From the NCBI GenBank assembly GCA_015486895.1, contig WFQT01000453.1:1-6253 (forward strand): a stretch of DNA of 6,253 nucleotides, in the 5' to 3' direction. Shown here piece by piece: positions 1 through 4,862 of the stretch (within the stretch, counting starts at the first letter, position 1; each line of letters starts with the position of its first letter). The DNA comes from Anaerolineae bacterium. GTDB taxonomy: Bacteria; Chloroflexota; Anaerolineae; JAADDB01. Position numbers and translations under genes: made by a program. The notes below the pieces were generated by a model that had not been told where the DNA came from, made no database searches, and saw nothing but the letters and a program-made list of their open reading frames with translations.

Positions 1-1
1 A

Positions 2-598
2 ACAGACACTGTGTTGGGAGCTTTCGCTCAGGCACTGCCGCAGATCGTGCCCGCGGCGTCCCAGGGCACGATGAACAACTTGACCATTGGCGGGGATGAC
101 CCACGTACCGGCGGGCGGTTTGCTTACTACGAGACCATCGCCGGGGGGATGGGCGCGTCGGCGCAGGCGGACGGGCTTTCCGGCGTTCACGTTCACATGA
201 CCAACACGCTAAACACGCCCGTCGAAGCGATGGAATACGCCTACCCGCTGCGCGTCACGCGCTACGAACTGCGTCGGGGCTCTGGCGGCGACGGCAGGCA
301 CCGGGGCGGCGACGGCGTGTACCGAGAAGTGGAGCTTCTCGCCGATGCCACGGCGACCATCCTGTCCGAACGGCGACGACATGCACCCTACGGCCTCTAC
401 GGTGGCGAGCCAGGGGCCAAAGGGGAAAATCGCTACTTCCCGGCAGCGGACGAGGTCTTGCCGCCGGAGCTTGCAAGTTTGCCGGAGAGGGATGGGTACC
501 GAATTCTGCCGGGCAAAATCACTTTCCCGGCCCGAAAAGGCGCCCGCGTGGGGATTGCCACCCCTGGCGGAGGGGGATACGGGAAAGCAACCGGCTAA
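2..598 (+). CDS. Hydantoinase B/oxoprolinase-family subunit, C-terminal part (5' end outside the window)
   Basis: This is the last 198 residues of a HyuB-type subunit. The family (N-methylhydantoinase B, 5-oxoprolinase, acetone and acetophenone carboxylase subunits) carries out ATP-dependent hydrolysis or carboxylation of cyclic imides and ketones, normally with a HyuA partner in the cytoplasm. The reading frame is open to the left edge, and the GTG at 11 is an internal valine, not a start. Family motifs follow in order: GTMNN near nt 65-79, ETIAGGMGA from about nt 131, HMTNTLNTPVEAME, then YELRRGSGGDGRHRGGDG, and the terminal glycine-rich TPGGGGYG. The family is usually well over 500 residues, so roughly the final third is present. 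The C-terminus looks intact. The substrate cannot be told from this piece, and HyuA would lie upstream if present. Family assignment is firm; the specific reaction is not. Confidence 0.9.
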   Translation, partial: TDTVLGAFAQALPQIVPAASQGTMNNLTIGGDDPRTGGRFAYYETIAGGMGASAQADGLSGVHVHMTNTLNTPVEAMEYAYPLRVTRYELRRGSGGDGRHRGGDGVYREVELLADATATILSERRRHAPYGLYGGEPGAKGENRYFPAADEVLPPELASLPERDGYRILPGKITFPARKGARVGIATPGGGGYGKATG

Positions 599-897
599 AT
601 TATCATGCCGCATCTGACAACACAGGATACAACCATGCCCAATCTGAGGATGCAGGCTCCTCGGTGAATGCGCCCCCAGGAGACGGTAGGGAAGCGAGAG
701 ATGATGCTTTCTATTCGTGCAATCTGTGGTTCATTTTCTGGCACCGTGTACAAGAACTTCACCGACAAAATACTACCTCGCACGCCCTCTCTTGTGCGCT
801 GGTAACCTCAAGGTGGCTCCTTTCTCTTTCCGTTAAGTGGCACAGGTCATCACGATCTTTCTCTGTAATTTTCAGGTGATTTTCCTTCGAAAAGGGC
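599..897. other. Intergenic stretch without a credible gene
   Basis: About 300 bases separate the hydantoinase-type gene from the promoter of the next operon. Short open frames exist on both strands, but none has a good ribosome binding site or a recognisable protein. Base composition is lower in G+C than the flanking genes. Weak inverted repeats occur, such as CGCAC/GTGCG at 779-783 and 794-798 with a 10-base loop, and CTCCT/AGGAG near 656-692. None is followed by a T run, so I do not call a terminator. Part of it may be the 3' untranslated region of the upstream gene or decayed coding sequence. Confidence 0.5.
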
Positions 898-926
898 TTG
901 ACAACTCCCTGCTTTTCGATTATAAT
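898..926 (+). promoter_or_regulatory. Consensus sigma-70 promoter of the regulator/ABC exporter operon
   Basis: A perfect -35 box TTGACA (898-903) and a perfect -10 box TATAAT (921-926) are separated by exactly 17 bases. The start of transcription would fall near 932-934, giving a leader of about 45 bases before the ATG at 978. An unregulated promoter this close to consensus would be very strong. Together with the dyad immediately after the -10 box, this points to a promoter normally held off by a repressor (inference). Confidence 0.85.
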
Positions 927-956
927 TAGAGCACTCTGTATTGCAGAGCACTCTAA
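926..956 (+). promoter_or_regulatory. Probable operator: imperfect dyad overlapping the -10 box and start site
   Basis: The two 13-base arms (926-938 and 944-956) are reverse complements except for a central CA facing CA, with a 5-base spacer. Each arm contains the same 10-mer AGAGCACTCT (928-937 and 945-954), which is itself nearly palindromic. The site can therefore be read as a large inverted repeat or as two tandem near-palindromes 17 bp apart. It begins on the last base of the -10 box and covers the predicted start site, the classic place for a repressor. The obvious candidate ligand is the winged-helix protein encoded second in the operon. The transcribed copy could also fold into a leader hairpin. 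Confidence 0.7.
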
Positions 957-977
957 CAACACGACAAGGAGGATGCA

Positions 978-1541
978 ATGGACATCACACATGAGGAAGC
1001 AAAGGAATCGCTGAAGATCGTCGAGGAGGTACAGAGGCGGGCCAGGAAGGCGCTGGCCCACGGCGGCGGCCCCTACTACCTGATGCTCTGGGGGGTGGTC
1101 TGGTTCTTCGGGTACCTGGGCGGCCAGTTCCTGAACGAGAAGACTTCCGGGATTCTCTGGATGGTGCTGGTTGGCCTGGGCATCGTCGCATCGGTCGTGA
1201 TCGGCGCCTGGATTTCAAAACAGGTTCGCAGGCCGCTCCACGATTACCGGATCGGGCTCTTCTGGCTGGCGTTGCTCCTGTACGCGAACCTTGCTGTCTG
1301 GGTGGCGAAGCCAGTGAGCGGCGAAGCGGTTGCGTTCCTCATCACCCTGTTCGTCATGCTCGGCTACGTGGTGATGGGGCTGTGGATGTGGGGCCCGCTG
1401 GCGTGGATCGGCGTCGGGGTCACGGTAGTGGCAACCATCGGCTACCTCTGGGTGCCGGGGTATTTCAACCTGATCATGGCGATCCTGGGCGGCGGCGCGC
1501 TCTTCTTCAGCGGGTCCTACATCCTGCGGAACTGGAGGTGA
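978..1541 (+). CDS. Six-helix integral membrane protein of unknown function, first gene of the regulator/ABC operon
   Basis: This 187-aa protein has a charged, probably helical cytoplasmic N-terminus (residues 1-30, rich in E, K and R). Six likely membrane segments follow, at about 33-52, 59-79, 92-110, 117-138, 141-159 and 163-183, and it ends just after the last one (ILRNWR). There is no signal peptide and no catalytic motif I can name. The start ATG has AAGGAGG (966-972) five bases upstream. It is the first gene behind the regulated promoter, and the next gene starts 3 bases after its stop, so the two are translationally linked. Small membrane proteins with a similar charged N-terminal helix often accompany small winged-helix regulators (recollection, not checked). 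It may sense a membrane signal, modulate the regulator, or be an accessory part of the exporter. No function is assigned. Confidence 0.85.
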   Translation: MDITHEEAKESLKIVEEVQRRARKALAHGGGPYYLMLWGVVWFFGYLGGQFLNEKTSGILWMVLVGLGIVASVVIGAWISKQVRRPLHDYRIGLFWLALLLYANLAVWVAKPVSGEAVAFLITLFVMLGYVVMGLWMWGPLAWIGVGVTVVATIGYLWVPGYFNLIMAILGGGALFFSGSYILRNWR

Positions 1542-1544
1542 GCC

Positions 1545-1835
1545 ATGGCCGAGCTCGATCCCATCATCCATCAGCCGGTGCGCCTGAAGATCATGGCTGC
1601 GCTTACGGCGCTCTCAGATGACTCTCAGATGGACTTCGTTGCGCTCCGCAACCTGCTGGGCGTCACCGATGGCAACCTGGGGGCTCACCTGCGGAAGCTA
1701 GAGGACGCGGGGTACGTTTCCATCGAGAAGGTTTTCGTGGCGCGCAAGCCCCACACGTACATCTCCGTCACGCCGAAAGGCCGAGAGGCTTTCGAGGGGC
1801 ATGTGAAGTCTTTGAAGAAAATTCTTGGTAAGTGA
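1545..1835 (+). CDS. Small winged-helix transcriptional regulator (HTH_34/ArsR-MarR-like)
   Basis: This 96-aa protein consists almost entirely of one winged-helix DNA-binding domain. Helix 1 is around IHQPVRLKIMAAL (8-20), and the helix-turn-helix spans about 31-54 with the recognition segment VTDGNLGAHLRKLEDAGYV. The beta wing is about 58-76, with the family-like IEKVFVARKPHTYISVTPKGREAF. There is no separate ligand domain and no cysteine-based metal site. Proteins of this type usually act as dimeric repressors. A GGAGG at 1534-1538, inside the end of the preceding gene, serves as ribosome binding site. Its position between the membrane protein and the ABC ATPase, together with the dyad at the operon promoter, supports autoregulation (inference). 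The signal it answers is not evident. Confidence 0.9.
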   Translation: MAELDPIIHQPVRLKIMAALTALSDDSQMDFVALRNLLGVTDGNLGAHLRKLEDAGYVSIEKVFVARKPHTYISVTPKGREAFEGHVKSLKKILGK

Positions 1836-1844
1836 GGCAATCGT

Positions 1845-1849
1845 GGAGG
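1845..1849 (+). promoter_or_regulatory. Ribosome binding site fixing the ABC ATPase start
   Basis: GGAGG lies five bases before the ATG at 1855. This favours that ATG over the upstream TTG at 1825 or GTG at 1843, neither of which has a comparable site. The ATG also gives the normal family N-terminus, MAVIQVEGLRKTYGD. Confidence 0.75.
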
Positions 1850-1854
1850 CAAAA

Positions 1855-2766
1855 ATGGCGGTGATACAGGTGGAGGGGCTGCGCAAGACTTATGGCGACT
1901 TAGTGGCCGTGGATGGCATCTCGTTCCAGGTGCAGGAAGGGGAAGTCTTCGGTATGGTGGGACCCAACGGAGCGGGCAAAACCACCACGATCGAGTGCAT
2001 TGAAGGACTGCGCCAGCCGGATGGGGGCGTCATAACGCTATTGGGGATGGATCCGCAGAAAGATGGCTACCAATTGCACCAACGAATCGGGGCGCAGTTG
2101 CAGGAAGCCGGGCTTCCAGACCGGCTTAAAGTCGGGGAGGCTATGCGGCTTTTTGCTTCCTTCTACCGGCATTCGGTGGAATGGCGGTCCCTGCTGGAGC
2201 AATTCGGATTGGCGGAGAAGGAGAAAGCTTACTTCGGTGGCCTCTCCGGTGGACAGAAACAGCGTCTTTTCATCGCCCTGGCCCTCATCAACAACCCGGA
2301 GATGGTTTTCCTGGACGAGCTCACCACCGGGCTGGACCCCCAGGCGCGACGGGCCATGTGGGATTTGGTGCGAAACATCCGTGGTCAGGGAAAGACTGTG
2401 TTCCTGACGACACATTATATGGAGGAGGCGGAGCAACTTTGCGACCGCGTCGTGGTCATCGACCGCGGGAAAATCGTGGCACTGGATACACCTGCCGCGC
2501 TGATACGCTCCCTGGGAGCGGAGAAGCGCGTGGCCTTCACACTGAGTGGCAGCTTGGATTTGCAGCCGTTCCGAAGGGTACCCGGCGTCGCCAAGGTGGA
2601 GCGGATCGGTGAGCGCGTGGTGATCTATGGCCAGGGCGAGAAACTTCTCTCCGGTGTGGTGACTATTTTGGAGCAAGCCAATGTCCCCTTCCGGGACTTG
2701 CACACGGAGCAACCGACGTTAGAGGACGTTTTCCTGGCCCTGACTGGCCGGGAGATGCGCGATTGA
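1855..2766 (+). CDS. ABC transporter ATP-binding protein, DrrA/ABC-2 exporter type
   Basis: This 303-aa nucleotide-binding subunit powers export by the ABC-2 permease encoded next. All motifs are present: aromatic A-loop Tyr13, Walker A GPNGAGKTT (36-44), a Q-loop glutamine near 83, signature LSGGQKQR (130-137), Walker B VFLDE (151-155) with catalytic Glu155, D-loop GLDP (159-162) and switch histidine His187. After Glu155 the sequence reads LTTGLDP rather than PTxGLDP, a variant common in this exporter branch. Residues from about 225 form the usual C-terminal extension of DrrA/CcmA-like exporters, ending in the typical PTLEDVFLALTGREMRD. The stop of the regulator gene is 19 bases upstream, so it belongs to the same transcript. 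Related systems export drugs, antibiotics, peptides or lipids; the substrate here cannot be read from the sequence. Confidence 0.95.
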   Translation: MAVIQVEGLRKTYGDLVAVDGISFQVQEGEVFGMVGPNGAGKTTTIECIEGLRQPDGGVITLLGMDPQKDGYQLHQRIGAQLQEAGLPDRLKVGEAMRLFASFYRHSVEWRSLLEQFGLAEKEKAYFGGLSGGQKQRLFIALALINNPEMVFLDELTTGLDPQARRAMWDLVRNIRGQGKTVFLTTHYMEEAEQLCDRVVVIDRGKIVALDTPAALIRSLGAEKRVAFTLSGSLDLQPFRRVPGVAKVERIGERVVIYGQGEKLLSGVVTILEQANVPFRDLHTEQPTLEDVFLALTGREMRD

Positions 2767-2864
2767 TCAGGGAAAAAACTACGTATCACGTATTGCATAC
2801 GGCGTGCCCCGCCGTTCCGGGCTTCGTGTGTAACAATACTTGGTGAACGGAGGAACAAGGAACA
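2767..2864. other. 98-base spacer between ATPase and permease genes, with short repeats
   Basis: This gap is long for two subunits of one transporter. It holds CGTAT twice (2782-2786 and 2789-2793), then the inverted copy ATACG (2797-2801), giving a 5-bp stem with a 3-base loop. A weak GCCC/GGGC pairing follows at 2806-2809 and 2819-2822. There is no T run and no convincing promoter. It may be a small interspersed repeat or an mRNA structure that sets the subunit ratio. Confidence 0.35.
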
Positions 2865-3608
2865 ATGAAGGCGTTTTGGAATCTCATGATAGCTGAAGTG
2901 AAGCTATACCTACGGGAGCCAGTGGCAGCGTTTTTCACCATTGCTTACGCCCCGATGATGCTGATCCTTTTCGGAATGATCTACGGCAACAAGCCTGAAG
3001 CTATTTTTGGCGGCCTGGGGACGATGGATATCTCCGTCCCCTCGTATATTGGGCTGATCATTGTGACGGTGGGGCTTATCAGCGTACCTATCGATACCGC
3101 GACTAACCGGGATAAAGGCATCCTCCGGCGCTTCCGGGCTACGCCGCTGCACCCGGAGATTTACCTGGCCGCCGACGTGACAGGCAACTACTTGATGACG
3201 CTGATAGGAGTCCTGCTACTAGTAGTGATAGGGAAGTTGGCATACCACATCCATTTCAGCGGCAACTGGCTCAGCGTGTTTCTGGGTTTCACCCTAAGTG
3301 CGCTGGCATTTTACGCCTTGGGCTACCTGCTCGCGGCTCTGGCGCCCACCGCCCGGATAGCCCAGACTGTGGGCATGGTGCTGGCATTCCCTATGATGTT
3401 CATCTCTGGCGCCACCATCCCGATAGAAGTGCTTCCTCACGGTGTCCGGCAGGCAGCGAACTTTATCCCCTTGACCCACGTGGTTACATTGATGCGAGGG
3501 CTCTGGTTCGGCGACCCGTGGAGCGCTCACCTGATAGAAGTAACCATATTGGTAGGAACCCTGGTGGTGAGTTCTCTTCTGGCTGCTCACCTGTTCCGGT
3601 GGGAATGA
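2865..3608 (+). CDS. ABC-2 type permease, membrane subunit of the exporter
   Basis: This 247-aa protein has six probable membrane segments at about 21-41, 60-80, 106-127, 136-160, 166-187 and 223-243, which is the usual size and layout for ABC-2 permeases. Family marks are RDKGILRRFRATPLHP (82-97) in the cytoplasmic loop after the second helix, and FISGATIPIEVLP followed by FIPLTHVVTLMRGLWFG (179-216) around the fifth. It would pair with the preceding ATPase, probably as two permeases with two ATPases in the inner membrane. The start is set by AAGG at 2857-2860, with a further GGAGG at 2849-2853. It is the last gene of the operon. The direction is export, judged from the family; the substrate is unknown. 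Confidence 0.93.
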   Translation: MKAFWNLMIAEVKLYLREPVAAFFTIAYAPMMLILFGMIYGNKPEAIFGGLGTMDISVPSYIGLIIVTVGLISVPIDTATNRDKGILRRFRATPLHPEIYLAADVTGNYLMTLIGVLLLVVIGKLAYHIHFSGNWLSVFLGFTLSALAFYALGYLLAALAPTARIAQTVGMVLAFPMMFISGATIPIEVLPHGVRQAANFIPLTHVVTLMRGLWFGDPWSAHLIEVTILVGTLVVSSLLAAHLFRWE

Positions 3609-3609
3609 G

Positions 3610-3623
3610 ACGCACCTGTGCGT
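3610..3623 (+). terminator. Possible weak terminator hairpin after the ABC operon
   Basis: Just after the permease stop, ACGCA (3610-3614) pairs with TGCGT (3619-3623) across a CCTG loop, followed by only TT. The stem is short and the T run is poor, so intrinsic termination is uncertain. Its position, directly after the last gene of the operon, is the main argument. Confidence 0.3.
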
Positions 3624-3692
3624 TTCTGAGGTGTGCCCGCCGGCATGTCGTGGGATACACAAGTTGTGCGTGCCTCGGCGGATGCAAGTTTG

Positions 3693-3721
3693 TTGCGTTC
3701 CTGGTTGTCTTTGATTAAACT
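3693..3721 (+). promoter_or_regulatory. Possible promoter of the mechanosensitive channel gene
   Basis: TTGCGT (3693-3698) and TAAACT (3716-3721) are 17 bases apart, 32 bases before the ATG. Each box matches consensus at about four of six positions. A second pairing, TTGTCT (3705-3710) with CATAAC (3727-3732), is about as good. The 145-base gap after the permease makes a separate promoter plausible, but the exact boxes are uncertain. Confidence 0.35.
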
Positions 3722-3753
3722 ATGGGCATAACGTCGAAAGGAGACCCGACTCA

Positions 3754-4821
3754 ATGCCCGAAATAACTTTGCTCAACAAAATCTTTTACCACAACTCTCT
3801 GCGCACATGGCTGGCGGCGTTAATCAGCGCAGCGGCAGTATGGATCGTGCTGCTAGCGGTCAGAAAGTTCATGGCCGGCCGTTTCTTCGCCTTTACCAAG
3901 AAGACGAAAAACACCCTGGATGACTTGGTGGTTCAGCTTGTGAAGCAGACCAAGTGGTGGTTTATGGTAGTGGTAGCCCTATATTCTGGTGCGTTGATGC
4001 TGGCGTTACCAGCTAAAACGGCAGAGATCATCAGTGCCATCACAATAGTCATCATATTGTTGCAGGGAGGCATTTGGAGCAACGCTATCTTAGATTACCT
4101 CGTTGACAAAGGGGTGGGGAAAGGAGAAAAGACGGCCGCCATCAGTACCATGGTCTTCATCGGAAGGCTGGTAATTTGGACTGCTTTCTTTCTCCTGATA
4201 TTAGACAACATTCCAGGCGTTGATATCGGCTCACTGATAGCTGGATTTGGCGTAGCTGGGATAGCTGTAGCTCTGGCCGTTCAAACTATCTTAAGTGATC
4301 TTTTTGCTGCCCTCTCCATTATCCTTGATAAGCCTTTTATAGAAGGCGATTTTGTGGTTGTTGACGATTTCTCCGGGACGGTAGAGAAAATTGGCCTGAA
4401 GAGCACCAGAATACGGAGCCTCTCCGGGGAACTGCTAGTTTTCGGCAATACTGATCTCCTTTCCAGCAGGATCCGGAACTACAAACATATGAAGCGCCGG
4501 CGAGTAGTGTTTACCATCGGCGTGGTTTACGAAACACCCCCGGAGAAACTGGAGAAAATCCCGGAGATTCTTAAGCAGATCATCAATGCGCAGGAATATG
4601 CCTCTTTCGATCGAGCTCATTTCAAGTCCTACGGCGACTCTGCCCTGAACTATGAGATCGTTTACTACATGGACTCGCCGGACTACCAAGTGTACATGGA
4701 TACTCAGCAGGATATCAACCTAGCTCTTTTCCGGCAGTTTACGGAAGAAGGAATCGAGTTCGCATACCCAACACAGACGATTTTCCTGGCAAATCATGGC
4801 ACTGAGAGCAAAGAGAGCTAA
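3754..4821 (+). CDS. MscS-family mechanosensitive ion channel
   Basis: This 355-aa protein is a small-conductance mechanosensitive channel of the inner membrane that opens under membrane tension to release solutes during osmotic downshock. Five membrane segments are likely, at about 16-36, 68-86, 90-112, 129-150 and the pore helix 156-180, so it has two more N-terminal helices than E. coli MscS. The pore helix has the glycine/alanine pattern GFGVAGIAVALAVQ (164-177). The beta domain follows with KPFIEGDFV (193-201), GTVEKIGLKSTRIRSLSGE (208-226) and SRIRNY (238-243). A cytoplasmic alpha/beta domain runs to about 345. Where many MscS proteins have PN, this one has Gly231-Asn232, a position that varies in the family. 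AAAGGAG at 3737-3743 is the ribosome binding site. It converges on the next gene, with 41 bases between the stops. Confidence 0.93.
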   Translation: MPEITLLNKIFYHNSLRTWLAALISAAAVWIVLLAVRKFMAGRFFAFTKKTKNTLDDLVVQLVKQTKWWFMVVVALYSGALMLALPAKTAEIISAITIVIILLQGGIWSNAILDYLVDKGVGKGEKTAAISTMVFIGRLVIWTAFFLLILDNIPGVDIGSLIAGFGVAGIAVALAVQTILSDLFAALSIILDKPFIEGDFVVVDDFSGTVEKIGLKSTRIRSLSGELLVFGNTDLLSSRIRNYKHMKRRRVVFTIGVVYETPPEKLEKIPEILKQIINAQEYASFDRAHFKSYGDSALNYEIVYYMDSPDYQVYMDTQQDINLALFRQFTEEGIEFAYPTQTIFLANHGTESKES

Positions 4822-4862
4822 AGCGCTCGGTCGTGTTCAAGTAGGCCGCCGTTAATTCAGCG

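Noticed and set aside
805..830. AAGGTGGCTCC resembles the T-box antiterminator core.
   Set aside because: The match to AGGGTGGNACCGCG is poor, no specifier stem or terminator is visible, and no aminoacyl-tRNA synthetase or amino-acid gene follows.
759..1061. A 100-codon minus-strand open frame covering the operon promoter and the start of the membrane protein gene, with a charged stretch such as KITEKDRDDL.
   Set aside because: It overlaps the strong promoter, dyad and a well-supported gene on the other strand, has no recognisable family, and I see no good ribosome binding site.
1825..1854. A TTG (1825) or GTG (1843) start for the ABC ATPase, adding up to ten residues.
   Set aside because: The TTG start would overlap the regulator gene, neither start has a good ribosome binding site, and GGAGG at 1845-1849 clearly serves the ATG at 1855.
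2038..2712. A long minus-strand open frame of 224 codons opposite the ABC ATPase gene.
   Set aside because: It is a shadow of the ATPase coding strand: all ABC motifs are on the plus strand, and the antisense product has no recognisable family.
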